DNA of 64,000 nucleotides from NCBI RefSeq assembly GCF_000332095.2, contig NZ_KI913949.1:3436335-3500334 (forward strand), read 5' to 3'. The notes beneath the pieces are model-generated. The model worked only from the letters and a program-made list of their open reading frames with translations. It was not told the DNA's origin and did no database searches. This document shows positions 17,035 to 25,862 of the stretch, in pieces. Source of the DNA: Leptolyngbya sp. PCC 6406. Lineage in GTDB: Bacteria; Cyanobacteriota; Cyanobacteriia; Phormidesmidales; Phormidesmidaceae. Position numbers and translations under genes: made by a program. The first letter of the stretch is position 1. Every line of letters starts with the position of its first letter.

Positions 17035-18045
17035 CTAGGCCACCATCTCCGCAGTCAACATTTCACCTTGAGCTACCGCTTGCTGCAAACAGCGCCCCAA
17101 TAAAGCCGCTTCCTGTCCCGGCGATAACCCCCCCCCCGGACGCAACCACTCTAAGTCTTCAAGGCCAATCACATGACCCGCTGTCAGGGAAGTTCGAGCC
17201 ACAATCGATCGCCGTGCCGCCGCCGCGACAGGTAATTCTGCGTCTTGAATCGTTTTTACCCCATTCCCCAAGATCGCCTGAACCCGCTGAACCTGCTGTA
17301 CTAATTCGGCCATCTCATTGGGATCTGCTGACAGGGCATGATCTCGGAAATCAGACTGGGTTTTAGATAGAGTGAAGTGCTTTTCGATCACCCGTGCCCC
17401 CAGTAGCACTGAAAAAATAGCGGCTTCAATTCCCAGGGTGTGGTCTGAATACCCGACTATCTGTCCCGTTTCTTGAGCCAAAGTTTGAATTGCCCCTAGA
17501 TTTGCTTGTTCTAGGGGAGTCGGGTATGCCGAGACACAATGGAGTGGGATCAGCGTAGATTGAGTACCGTGATTCTGCCAAACCGTTTCTATGACTGCGA
17601 TCGCCTGCTTAACATCGGCAAGATAACTCATGCCGGTGGAAAGTAAAACAGGCTTTCCGGTGAGTGCGATCGCCTCCAATAGCGCCCAGTAATTATTGTC
17701 TCCAGAGGCGACCTTAAAAGCTGGTACCAGGTCATCCAGCCAGGGAACAACCTCCGGTGCAAAAGGGGTAGATAAGAACTCAACCTGAGCCTTGGCGGCA
17801 GTTGCCGCTAAATTCGCAAACTGATCCGGGCTAAAGGCAAAACGGCTCAGTTGTGATATCCGTGCCGATTGGCTTTTAGCAACGAGCCTTTCAGGGATAA
17901 TAGTCTGAAACTTAACAGCCTGAACTCCGGATGCGGCGGCAGCATGAATCATTTCCTGAGCAAGCTGGATGTCGCCCTCATGGTTATTGCCAATCTCAGC
18001 AATCACAAAAACATCTTGCTCAAGACTATGACGACCGATTTTCAC
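17035..18045 (-). CDS. neuB: NeuB-family N-acetylneuraminate/legionaminate synthase
   Basis: A 336-residue protein condenses phosphoenolpyruvate with an N-acyl hexosamine to give a nine-carbon nonulosonic acid. The TIM-barrel part shows FVIAEIGNNHEGD near residues 13-25, VKFQTI, VASGD, LLSTGMS and VIEKHFTL (metal-ligand His). The C-terminal 65 residues are an SAF/antifreeze-like domain (RRSIVA, WLRPGGGLSP). I cannot tell sialic, legionaminic or pseudaminic specificity from sequence. With the CMP-sugar-type transferase and amidotransferases nearby, an amidinated legionaminate- or pseudaminate-like product is plausible. Confidence 0.9.
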   Translation of the reverse strand: MKIGRHSLEQDVFVIAEIGNNHEGDIQLAQEMIHAAAASGVQAVKFQTIIPERLVAKSQSARISQLSRFAFSPDQFANLAATAAKAQVEFLSTPFAPEVVPWLDDLVPAFKVASGDNNYWALLEAIALTGKPVLLSTGMSYLADVKQAIAVIETVWQNHGTQSTLIPLHCVSAYPTPLEQANLGAIQTLAQETGQIVGYSDHTLGIEAAIFSVLLGARVIEKHFTLSKTQSDFRDHALSADPNEMAELVQQVQRVQAILGNGVKTIQDAELPVAAAARRSIVARTSLTAGHVIGLEDLEWLRPGGGLSPGQEAALLGRCLQQAVAQGEMLTAEMVA

Positions 18046-18113
18046 TCCGATACCTCTGTCGCTTTTTTGAATTAGGGATGACTTATACAGTGAAAAATTA
18101 CCGCGAAAAATCC

Positions 18114-18812
18114 TTAAAGATGGAGATGCAACACATAAGCTGCCCGTTCAACTCGAAATCCCAGATCCAGATATAGTTTAAGCGCAGGAATATTGGCCAC
18201 CTGAGTGCCCACCTGCATGGTTCCCGATACTCCTAGACAAGTATTGGCCGCATGGGTGATCATGGCTCGTGCCAATCCCTTGCCCCGATGGCTAGGGGCA
18301 ACGGCCAATAAATCAATGATTAATGACTGGTCTTGGCCCTGCAAAAGTTGCAAAAAGCCAACCACTTTGCCTTGGACTTCTGCGACCACCATCCAGTCTC
18401 CCCGTTGGCCAGCAAAAAAGTTTTTGGCCCAAGCCGCTTTAATCCGATTGGCCAATACGTTTGAAATTTTGGTATCCAGATGAAAGCGGCTAACCTCAAA
18501 AGACTGAGCTGCTATGGCCGTTACTTGATCCTCATCCTCGGCCCTTGCCAACCGACAACCCTCAGAAACCCCATCAGACACAAACCGGGGCTGACAGCGT
18601 AACTGAAGATTCGTATCAATTAGACGAAAGCCAAGCTGCTCTAAGTGATGCAGCTTTTTCAGATGCTTGACACCAACCTTAGCATCCACAAAAGCAGCCC
18701 CAGAGGGCAGCATTTCTGGGGAAAGGAGCTCCATGGACGAGGGGACATGATAGGCCGGACATCCCAGCAAGCTACCCAGCCAGGGATCCCCTAACAAAGC
18801 AACCAACGTCAT
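18114..18812 (-). CDS. GNAT-family N-acetyltransferase
   Basis: A 232-residue protein from ATG 18812; a TTG at 18830 would add six residues. The C-terminal half is a GNAT fold with the acetyl-CoA pyrophosphate loop VAPSHRGKGLARAM and NIPALKLYLDLGFR near the end. The N-terminal half is shaped like WecD-type dTDP-amino-sugar acetyltransferases. It follows the SDR epimerase/dehydratase gene and precedes neuB, so the amino group installed by the DegT aminotransferase is its likely target. Confidence 0.82.
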   Translation of the reverse strand: MTLVALLGDPWLGSLLGCPAYHVPSSMELLSPEMLPSGAAFVDAKVGVKHLKKLHHLEQLGFRLIDTNLQLRCQPRFVSDGVSEGCRLARAEDEDQVTAIAAQSFEVSRFHLDTKISNVLANRIKAAWAKNFFAGQRGDWMVVAEVQGKVVGFLQLLQGQDQSLIIDLLAVAPSHRGKGLARAMITHAANTCLGVSGTMQVGTQVANIPALKLYLDLGFRVERAAYVLHLHL

Positions 18813-18830
18813 TGAGCTGGTACTAGGCAA

Positions 18831-19892
18831 TTATTCGTTGACCTGGGGAAAGGCTGTGACGTGGGGAGTTGTTTTCACCCGCTCAAATAATTCTCTGTAC
18901 CACTGAATATAGTGGCGGTAGCCCACCTCAAGGGGAAACTGGGGCTCGTAACCGATCAGTTGACGGGCTTTATTCACATTTAGAGTGCCCCGCTCCGGCA
19001 TTAGGGAGTCTCGCTCTTGATACTGAACTTCAATCCCTGGAAATTCATCCTTGATAATGCCAGCCATATCATTTAAGGAGCGCCCTTGGCCAAAGGTCAT
19101 GTTGAAAATTTGATTCTTAGCCTCGGGGTGGGTAATGCAGCAGCAAATACCATTCACTAAATCCCCAATATAGGTGAAGTCCAAGCAGTCAGTCCCATCC
19201 CCTTTGATGACTAAGCCCTGACCCCGCATAGCATTTTCGATGAAAATCTGACCCACCCGACGGCTAATGCAGCGCTCCCCATAGAGGGCAGAAGGGCGCA
19301 CAATGGTATAAGGCAATCCAAACACCTGATTGTAGGCAATGACTAACTTTTCCCCGCCAAATTTGAGGGCACCATAAATTCCTAGGGGATTACATACCGT
19401 TTCTTCATCCACAGCATCGCCCTCAAAATTGCCATAGACCATGCTGGAGGAGAAGTAAATGAAATGCTCTACCTTAGAGCGAGAACTATCCAGAGCATTT
19501 TCTAGGGTGCGAAAGCTATGGTCAAAGGTGTGGTAAGGATCTTTATTGGAACGGCTGGCATGGGAAACTGCCGCCAACAGAACAACAACATCAGGTTTTA
19601 ACTGACTAAACAGCAAACCTAGGCGGAAATAATCCCGCGCATCCTCAACATGAACTGGAATATCCGCCGATCGCAAGAGTTCCAAACGTTCGTTGAGAAT
19701 ACTCAGGTAAAGCTCCCGTTCCGCCAGGGTATTCGTGGCAGTGTACAGGGAGAGCAGGTTATTCACCTGAAGGCCGTCCACAATGGAAACTTCGGCCCCC
19801 CGCCGCTTCAGTTCCAGCGCTAAATTATGACCAATAAATCCCGCGCCCCCGATCAACATGACCCGGCGACCTGCAATCTCAATCAAACTCAT
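18831..19892 (-). CDS. NAD-dependent sugar epimerase/dehydratase (extended SDR)
   Basis: A 353-residue extended short-chain dehydrogenase. It has the NAD-binding GGAGFIG at residues 15-21, an acidic SIVDGLQ strand end, FSSSMVYG and the catalytic Tyr/Lys in IYGALKFGG. Family relatives act as UDP-glucose 4-epimerases or 4,6-dehydratases on nucleotide sugars. It lies between the DegT aminotransferase and GNAT genes, a usual order for making an amino-deoxy sugar nucleotide. Substrate and exact reaction are undetermined. Confidence 0.88.
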   Translation of the reverse strand: MSLIEIAGRRVMLIGGAGFIGHNLALELKRRGAEVSIVDGLQVNNLLSLYTATNTLAERELYLSILNERLELLRSADIPVHVEDARDYFRLGLLFSQLKPDVVVLLAAVSHASRSNKDPYHTFDHSFRTLENALDSSRSKVEHFIYFSSSMVYGNFEGDAVDEETVCNPLGIYGALKFGGEKLVIAYNQVFGLPYTIVRPSALYGERCISRRVGQIFIENAMRGQGLVIKGDGTDCLDFTYIGDLVNGICCCITHPEAKNQIFNMTFGQGRSLNDMAGIIKDEFPGIEVQYQERDSLMPERGTLNVNKARQLIGYEPQFPLEVGYRHYIQWYRELFERVKTTPHVTAFPQVNE

Positions 19893-19923
19893 GCCTTACA
19901 ATCCAGCCCACTTAATAATTCGG

Positions 19924-21075
19924 TCAAAATAATCCAGTTAGAATGGCACGCAGCCCATCAGCAATGGTCACCATCTGCTCAGGCTGAAGATGAGGCCCAA
20001 CGGGCAGAGCAATTAACCCATCACTAATCCTGGCAGCATTGGGATAACGGCTTTCGTCGTAGCCATACTTTTCTCGATAATAGGTCATCCGGGGGACAGG
20101 CTGCGGGTAATACACACTCGATCCAATGCCTTGCGCCTTTAATTGGGTGATGATAGCTGGACGCTTTTCCTGAATTGCCTCATCCAGCAAAGCCCCTAAA
20201 CAGTAGTGGCAACTGTGGCGATGGCTGTCCATCGGTTGGGGCAGTACCCGTAGGCCCGGCACATCTGCCAAAGCTATGGCCAAGGCGGCAAAGTTTTCAG
20301 CCCGTTGCTGCAAGAAACCAGGCAACTTTTTGACCTGCTCAATGCCGATGGCTGCATGAATCTCACTCATGCGGTAGTTAAAGCCTAGGGCTACCGTGTC
20401 ATAGACTCCAGGCACCTTGCGTTCTCCATGGGTGCGATCCACACCAAAGGCTTTGAGCAGCCGTAAGCGTTGGGCCAGTTCCCCATCTCGCAGAATGATT
20501 ATGCCCCCCTCAGCGGTGGTCATGTGTTTGACCGGGTAAAAGGAGAATACTCCGGCATCTCCCCACAGGCCCACATGCACTCCATCCACCTTGGCCCCAG
20601 GGGCAAGGGCACAGTCTTCTAGAAGAAACAGATTATGACGGCGAGCGATCGCCACCACTTGGGGCATATCCACTGGTACCCCCAGGTAATGCACTACGGC
20701 AATGGCTCGGGTTTGGGGGGTAATGGCAGCTTCAATCGCAGCAATATCAATATTGCCCGTTGCCTCTTCCGCATCGACAAAGACCGCTTTGGCCCCGGTG
20801 AGCTCTACCGCATGGGCAGTAGCCACATGGGTCTGGGCCGGAACAATCACTTCATCCCCCGCCCCTAGGCCCAGGGTGAAATAAATCAAATGCATTCCCG
20901 CCGTGCAAGAAGATACGCTGACGGCATGGGGGGCCGCAGTAAAGGCGGCAAATGCCTGTTCAAACTCCGTGGCACGAGGACCATGGACGAGGATTGGCCC
21001 GGCCAGTACCTCCATGACAGCGTTACGCTCTTCATCCCCAATCAAGGGTTTGCCAAATGGAATCACGTCACTCAT
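19924..21075 (-). CDS. DegT/DnrJ/EryC1/StrS sugar aminotransferase
   Basis: A 383-residue PLP-dependent aminotransferase. The Schiff-base lysine is Lys183 in SFYPVKHMTTAEGG, the pyridine-contacting LLEDCALAPGA motif is at 151-161, and GFNYRMSEIHAAIG follows. It converts a keto sugar nucleotide to the amino sugar. Its position between a Gfo/Idh oxidoreductase and an SDR parallels the WbpB-WbpE order of 3-amino-uronic acid pathways, but the SDR partner also fits a 4-amino or C-4/C-6 route. ATG 21075 is preceded by an AT-rich 24-base gap after the Gfo/Idh gene. Confidence 0.9.
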   Translation of the reverse strand: MSDVIPFGKPLIGDEERNAVMEVLAGPILVHGPRATEFEQAFAAFTAAPHAVSVSSCTAGMHLIYFTLGLGAGDEVIVPAQTHVATAHAVELTGAKAVFVDAEEATGNIDIAAIEAAITPQTRAIAVVHYLGVPVDMPQVVAIARRHNLFLLEDCALAPGAKVDGVHVGLWGDAGVFSFYPVKHMTTAEGGIIILRDGELAQRLRLLKAFGVDRTHGERKVPGVYDTVALGFNYRMSEIHAAIGIEQVKKLPGFLQQRAENFAALAIALADVPGLRVLPQPMDSHRHSCHYCLGALLDEAIQEKRPAIITQLKAQGIGSSVYYPQPVPRMTYYREKYGYDESRYPNAARISDGLIALPVGPHLQPEQMVTIADGLRAILTGLF

Positions 21076-21099
21076 AAATTAAATCTTCAGGGCCAATAT

Positions 21100-22125
21100 T
21101 TAGGGTGTCAATTGCCAGTCATAATTCACGGGCTCTGGCTGGTGCGATGCCAGGGAAGCTTCAATGGCTAAGGCTACTGCCATGGCCTCTAACACCTCCT
21201 CAGCAGTGACATCAGGGGATGTCCCATCTAGGACAGCTCGGACAAAGGAGGGGAGCATATCCCCTTTGGCTGTACCAGGATACCCATCCGTCACAGCTTC
21301 CATAGGTTGACTCGGATCCCGTGAAGTCAGATAGGCCGCGCCCAAGTGGCTCTGAACAAACGAGCCTGATGTCCCATAGACACAGAGCTTATGGTGATGG
21401 GGAGTCACGGAGGCAAAATTAGCAGTGACTTTTGCCTGGGTACCATCCCTAAAGTTCAGTAACGCCACCACAAAGTCAAAGTATCGAAAGCTTGTCTCTG
21501 CAGTAGCTAGTTTGTTACCCCAGGCAAACACTCGTTCTACCCGCTTCTGGGTCAACCAAAGGAGCAGATCAATTAGATGGATGGCTCCGCCGTGGACAAC
21601 AGAGTAAAACGGGATTTTTCCCCGCCAACCGTTGACAATCTTGTGCAAACGACCATAGTCATAATCTCCTTCTAGATAATAAACCTGACCCAAATCACCC
21701 CGGAGAATTCGTTCTCGTAATTGGATGAATCGAGGGGTGCGTCGGAGAATCAGATTTGACGAGAGCTTTAGATGAGGGTTTCTAGCTAGGGCGGTGGTAA
21801 TGGCGTGAAACTCTTCTGGAAAGAGACAAAGCGGTTTCTCAACAAAAACATGTTTACCCTGGTCAAGGGCCATGACCACCTGTTCACAGTGGACATTATC
21901 GTAGGATGCAATAGAAACAATATCAATATCGGGATCTTTCAGGACGACTTGAGGGTCAGAAGCAAGGTGCCGCCCAGGGGAACGTGCGCCCACCTCCTGT
22001 AACTTTTGAGCGTCAAGGTCACAGAGAGCAACGACCCGACACCGGGGATCCGCTTCATAGCCAGAAATATGGCGCTCCCCTACCCCCAGACCAATGATGG
22101 CGGCGTTAAGGTGCGATCGCGCCAT
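21100..22125 (-). CDS. Gfo/Idh/MocA-family sugar oxidoreductase
   Basis: A 341-residue NAD(P)-dependent dehydrogenase. The N-terminal Rossmann fold has AIIGLGVGERH at about 8-18 and ALCDLDAQK, and the family EKPL motif (VEKPLCLF) is near residue 96. It overlaps the cytidylyltransferase gene by 20 bases at its 5' end. In pathways such as UDP-ManNAc3NAcA synthesis, a Gfo/Idh enzyme oxidises C-3 of a uronic acid before transamination. A dehydrogenase and an aminotransferase are both adjacent here, so that role is possible but unproved. Confidence 0.88.
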   Translation of the reverse strand: MARSHLNAAIIGLGVGERHISGYEADPRCRVVALCDLDAQKLQEVGARSPGRHLASDPQVVLKDPDIDIVSIASYDNVHCEQVVMALDQGKHVFVEKPLCLFPEEFHAITTALARNPHLKLSSNLILRRTPRFIQLRERILRGDLGQVYYLEGDYDYGRLHKIVNGWRGKIPFYSVVHGGAIHLIDLLLWLTQKRVERVFAWGNKLATAETSFRYFDFVVALLNFRDGTQAKVTANFASVTPHHHKLCVYGTSGSFVQSHLGAAYLTSRDPSQPMEAVTDGYPGTAKGDMLPSFVRAVLDGTSPDVTAEEVLEAMAVALAIEASLASHQPEPVNYDWQLTP

Positions 22126-22789
22126 GTAGCTGCTCCCTCAGGGTCACTAACTCTCGCCATCCTCCGGGTTTCCCTACACAAGTTTGAATCAGATTTTGCA
22201 TGTGTTCATAGTCATCCCAGGTATCCACAGACAGTTGAACTGCTGCGGCCTCTAAGCCACTGGAAAAGTTAACAATGTGGAATTGATCAGGATTCTGGTA
22301 GTAAACCTGAGTGATATGCTCTCGCTCTGATAAGGGTACTTGAGGCCAAGCCCTGAGGAAAGGACGGCTACGAATCACCTCTACTGATTGCCCCTTAGGA
22401 AAACTTCTGGGAAAGACGTTAGTGACCAAATCACAGTCATGATCGTGGTAAAGGGCGATCGCCTGATCCACCAAGGCCGGATCGATCAAGGGGCTATCCC
22501 CACAAACTCTCACAAAAGCATCCGCTCGCCGAGCCGTAACTACCTGACAGAAACGGGTAGCCACATCATTCAGGGAACCCCGATACACTTCAACTCCTAA
22601 CTGCTGACCATACTCAGCCACGGGATCATCCGTAGTGGCATCTGAAGTCGCCAGCACAACATTAGAGAGTAATTCACACTGCTGCAAGCGCTGTACCGTC
22701 CATCCTAATAAGGGGAGATGGGCTAATGGCTTTAGGACCTTGCCTGGTAAACGGTGGGAAGAGAAGCGGGCCTGGATGATTGCCAACAT
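22106..22789 (-). CDS. SpsF/NeuA-type cytidylyltransferase
   Basis: A 227-residue nucleotidyltransferase. It has the N-terminal nucleotide-binding IIQARFSSHRLPGKVLKPL signature at about 4-22, GVEVYRGSLNDV and VRVCGDSPLIDP with the metal-binding Asp. The family (CTP_transf_3) includes CMP-sialic acid synthetases and SpsF proteins that accompany NeuB/SpsE homologues. A neuB gene lies 4 kb further on in the same transcription unit, so activation of the nonulosonate as its CMP derivative is the simplest reading. Confidence 0.85.
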   Translation of the reverse strand: MLAIIQARFSSHRLPGKVLKPLAHLPLLGWTVQRLQQCELLSNVVLATSDATTDDPVAEYGQQLGVEVYRGSLNDVATRFCQVVTARRADAFVRVCGDSPLIDPALVDQAIALYHDHDCDLVTNVFPRSFPKGQSVEVIRSRPFLRAWPQVPLSEREHITQVYYQNPDQFHIVNFSSGLEAAAVQLSVDTWDDYEHMQNLIQTCVGKPGGWRELVTLREQLHGAIAP

Positions 22790-22803
22790 TGCGATCGCAA
22801 TCC

Positions 22804-24069
22804 CTAGGCTCGATAGTACTTGTCTGGGTATTGCTTGAGCAGACCGCGCGTATCCACGATGGGAGCCCCCAGGTCGGAGAAATTATATGATCTGAACTCA
22901 CTGTGGGCAGTGACCAGCAAGTACAAGTCATACCCTGGTTCAAAAGGCACCGATTGTCGTCCCGCATACTGGGCGTGTTCCCGTGTTTTGGGAATCACTG
23001 CTATGTAAGGGTCGTGGAAAAATGCCTGGGCTCCCCGTTGCTCTAGTAACTCCATCAGACGATAGGCAGGAGATTCACGATCGTCTTCAACATCCGGTTT
23101 GTAGGCCAAACCCAGCAATAAAATTCGAGCGTTTTTAACAGCCTTGCCTTCAATATTGAGGGCATTCACCACCTGCTCCACCACGTAGGCAGGCATCTGT
23201 TGGTTAATTTCCCCAGCCAACTCAATAAAGCGGGTGTGCTGTCCAAACTCCCGTGCTTTCCAAGTCAAATAAAAGGGATCAATGGGAATGCAATGCCCTC
23301 CCAATCCAGGCCCCGGATAAAAGGGCATAAAACCAAAGGGCTTAGTTTTAGCCGCTTCAATCACTTCCCAGATATCAATTCCCATGGCCCCATAGACCAT
23401 TTTCAATTCATTTACTAAGGCAATATTAACCGATCGAAAGATATTCTCAGTTAGCTTTGTAGCCTCCGCCACTCGGCAAGATGAGACAGGTACTACGGTC
23501 TCTACGACCCGCCCATAGAGAGCTTTGACACGTTCTAAGCACCGAGGGCTATAGCCCCCCACAACCTTCGGAATCACCTTCACTTGACTTTGAGGATTAC
23601 CAGGATCTTCTCGTTCCGGTGAATAGGCTAGATAAAAATCTTCGCCCGCCAACAACCCTGAGCCTTTCTCTAACACTCGCCGCAGTTCTCCTTCTGTCGT
23701 GCCGGGATAGGTAGTAGACTCTAGCACCACCAGCATTTCAGGCTTTAGCCAGTTTGCTATGCTTTCCCCAGTCTGGAGTACATAGGAAATATCTGGTTCT
23801 CGATGGCGATTTAGAGGTGTCGGCACACAGATAATCACCGCTTCACAAGCGACAATTTCGGAAAATTCTACCGACGCTTTGAATCGTCCAAGCTTAACCG
23901 CTGCTTGAATTCTTTCTGATGGAATATGTTTAAAATAAGTACGCCCTTGACTTAATAAGTCAACTTTAGAAGTATCAATGTCCAGCCCCAGTACAGATTC
24001 GCCGGCTTCCACAAAAGTCAAAGCTAGGGGCAACCCTACATATCCCAGTCCAATAATTGCAACAGTCAT
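22804..24069 (-). CDS. UDP-sugar 6-dehydrogenase (WbpA/TviB-like)
   Basis: A 421-residue nucleotide-sugar dehydrogenase. It has the Rossmann motif IIGLGYVGLPLA at 5-16, YSPEREDPG at 149-157 (typical of UDP-GlcNAc/ManNAc dehydrogenases), the catalytic Cys260 in [13 protein letters not shown], and a C-terminal UDP-binding domain with LLGLAYKPDVEDDRESPA. It makes a UDP-hexosaminuronic acid by two-step oxidation. It is the first gene of the cluster in the direction of transcription, with about 300 bases upstream before a DUF29 gene, so the main promoter probably lies in 24070-24220. Confidence 0.9.
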   Translation of the reverse strand: MTVAIIGLGYVGLPLALTFVEAGESVLGLDIDTSKVDLLSQGRTYFKHIPSERIQAAVKLGRFKASVEFSEIVACEAVIICVPTPLNRHREPDISYVLQTGESIANWLKPEMLVVLESTTYPGTTEGELRRVLEKGSGLLAGEDFYLAYSPEREDPGNPQSQVKVIPKVVGGYSPRCLERVKALYGRVVETVVPVSSCRVAEATKLTENIFRSVNIALVNELKMVYGAMGIDIWEVIEAAKTKPFGFMPFYPGPGLGGHCIPIDPFYLTWKAREFGQHTRFIELAGEINQQMPAYVVEQVVNALNIEGKAVKNARILLLGLAYKPDVEDDRESPAYRLMELLEQRGAQAFFHDPYIAVIPKTREHAQYAGRQSVPFEPGYDLYLLVTAHSEFRSYNFSDLGAPIVDTRGLLKQYPDKYYRA

Positions 24070-24221
24070 TATCGATAGGTTTACAGCTTGAGCATATCAG
24101 ATGAGCAATTTTCAGTTCGTTAGACCCATTTACCGGAGATGATCCCAGCCACTAAGCAGCCAAAACTTTGTCAAGGCAGAGGATGAAGTTGGCAAGAATT
24201 AGCAAATATATAGCAAAAGAG

Positions 24222-24332
24222 TTAAGGCAGCCAAGCTTCATACAAAACTTGCTCAAGGGTAGCGACAGACTCCTCCGGAAAAATATCTAAAGGTATTTTG
24301 TCTTTTTCTAACGACGAGGCAGAGCCTGGGAA
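24222..24332 (-). pseudogene. Remnant of a DUF29-family gene (C-terminus only)
   Basis: A 36-codon open stretch ends with TAA at 24222-24224 and is bounded upstream by an in-frame TAG. Its translation closes with a PLDIFPEE stretch, LEQVL and EAWLP, which matches the ending style of DUF29 proteins (compare the LPDGQFPED and LNQVLSEDFWP ending of the intact copy at 24366-24818). No start codon or upstream DUF29 body remains. The 24070-24365 gap otherwise holds only likely promoter sequence for the glycan cluster. Confidence 0.55.
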
Positions 24333-24365
24333 CTAGGAAAGAAGCAGATCTGACTGAACTCATGC

Positions 24366-24818
24366 TTAATGATCAATAGGCCGAGAATCCGGCCAAAAAT
24401 CTTCACTCAAAACCTGATTCAAGGTAAACGGACAATCTTCAGGAAACTGCCCATCCGGCAAATCCGTTTCTGCGATCGCCAGATCCCGACCCTCCGGCCA
24501 ACTCTCCAGCATTGCCTCCTCCAAGCGAGCCTTCAAGCCAGGATTTCGTCGCAGCAACTTAGCGATCGACGTTCTTTGCACGCGAATCGTCGCCCGCCAA
24601 CTGTTCGTTCGTTTCCAATGCTGAACTTGCCACTTCAGCAAATGCGCGATCAACTGAGCCAAACGAGACTCCAACTGATCATAGTGGCGATTTCCCAAAT
24701 CCTCTAACTCCTCTAGCAGATGAGGTAAGTCCAACTGCCCAAATTGGCCCTGACGCAGTAAACTCGCCTGCTGAAAGGCCCAACTATAAAAATCTTGCTC
24801 GTAAAGCGTGTCCGCCAT
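24366..24818 (-). CDS. DUF29-family protein
   Basis: A 150-residue protein of the cyanobacteria-rich DUF29 family, recognised by the N-terminal YEQDFYSWAFQQASLLR signature, the LEELEDLG segment and a LLKWQVQHWKR helix. Function is unknown; proteins are short, helical and usually multi-copy. I place the start at ATG 24818, which has a strong AAAGGAGG eight bases upstream; the longer frame would begin inside this ribosome-binding site. Another intact member lies at 27445-27879 and a remnant at 24222-24332. Confidence 0.85.
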   Translation of the reverse strand: MADTLYEQDFYSWAFQQASLLRQGQFGQLDLPHLLEELEDLGNRHYDQLESRLAQLIAHLLKWQVQHWKRTNSWRATIRVQRTSIAKLLRRNPGLKARLEEAMLESWPEGRDLAIAETDLPDGQFPEDCPFTLNQVLSEDFWPDSRPIDH

Positions 24819-24962
24819 AACTCTCACCTCCTTTCATTGGCAAGCCCTATGCTAAACACTGTTGCCAGCCAGCACCCAGAGATTGTAGTCGGCCTACAGA
24901 GGGCATAGAGGGCTTGGGCCTGATGCCTTAATTCCATTGACATTGCTCAACTAAGCGCCAGT

Positions 24963-25700
24963 CTACAACTCCAGCCCCGCCTGCCGTAAACGCTCCCTCA
25001 GCCGCCCATTCTCCTGTTCCGCAGCATCAGCCCGCTGCTTTTCTTGCTCAGCAGGGGTCAACAGCCAATTGCCATCCGAGTCATACCAGCGCAGCCACCG
25101 CCGCTCCACCCCTTGATAGCGCCCCTGCCACAGCCCCAAACCCAGTTCTGCTTCCTTCAGCCATACCCCTTGGCCATCTAGTTCCAGGGGCCGATACTCC
25201 GTCATCATCAAGCCAAACGCCTGAAACTCATCCGTATAGCGGTTAAACACGAAATAATACGGAATCCGCAGCACCTGCTCGTACACCGTCCACTTATTCG
25301 GCGGCTGACTTGCCTCCCGTAACGTCCGGCCCAAATCCTCCTTTTCAGTCCCCGGCGACAACAACTCCACCACCACAAACGGGGGGATCCCCTCCTGCCA
25401 GGTGACATAGCTCAACCGCAACTCTGTGCCCCCATAGAGCCTAGGCACCCCCAACACCCCAAACCAATCCGGGCGCTTATACCATTGCGAGTGCCTAGGG
25501 TCGTAATAGAGATTCAAATCACTGGCAGCAAACACCTCGTCGTCAGGGTAAGCAGGCGGGCGAAACGTTAACCGCAGTAGCTCCGGCTGAAGCAAATGAA
25601 ACTCGTCAGGCAAGCCCGGCTCCCCCACTACTTCACTGGGCAGATCGTACATCGTCGGCAGCACCTGCCTAGGCGGCAACGGCGGAGAATTTTGAATCAT
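24963..25700 (-). CDS. Uma2 (DUF820) family protein
   Basis: A 245-residue member of the Uma2/DUF820 family, which has a restriction-endonuclease-like (PD-(D/E)XK) fold and is expanded in cyanobacteria. Visible family features are the LNLYYDP and RPDWFGVLGV segments, the core PFVVVELLSPGTEKEDLG near residue 110, YEQVLRIPYYFVFNR and a C-terminal Glu/Arg-rich coiled-coil tail. Its cellular role is not known. It begins 40 bases after the small HepT-like fragment gene. Confidence 0.85.
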   Translation of the reverse strand: MIQNSPPLPPRQVLPTMYDLPSEVVGEPGLPDEFHLLQPELLRLTFRPPAYPDDEVFAASDLNLYYDPRHSQWYKRPDWFGVLGVPRLYGGTELRLSYVTWQEGIPPFVVVELLSPGTEKEDLGRTLREASQPPNKWTVYEQVLRIPYYFVFNRYTDEFQAFGLMMTEYRPLELDGQGVWLKEAELGLGLWQGRYQGVERRWLRWYDSDGNWLLTPAEQEKQRADAAEQENGRLRERLRQAGLEL

Positions 25701-25739
25701 AAAACAACCGCATATCGAGACAGTGGGGTGATTTTAATT

Positions 25740-25862
25740 TTAAGCCAAGGGCTTCCCCGCCTGCACTTGGCCAATCTCATTCGCCAACCGCATCAACCGC
25801 TGCCGTTCCATCTGGATATCAGACATCAGCGCCCGCAGCCCTTCAGGGGTGAGATTGGTCAT
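25740..25862 (-). CDS. 40-residue partner of MNT-type gene, possibly truncated HepT-like toxin
   Basis: A complete 41-codon frame runs from ATG 25862 to TAA 25740, overlapping the nucleotidyltransferase gene by 20 bases, which suggests translational coupling. The product is one amphipathic helix region (GLRALMSDIQMERQRLMRLA). It resembles the first helix of HEPN/HepT-like toxins that normally accompany MNT antitoxins but stops before any RX4-6H motif. It may be a natural short protein or the stump of a deleted toxin gene. Confidence 0.5.
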   Translation of the reverse strand: MTNLTPEGLRALMSDIQMERQRLMRLANEIGQVQAGKPLA

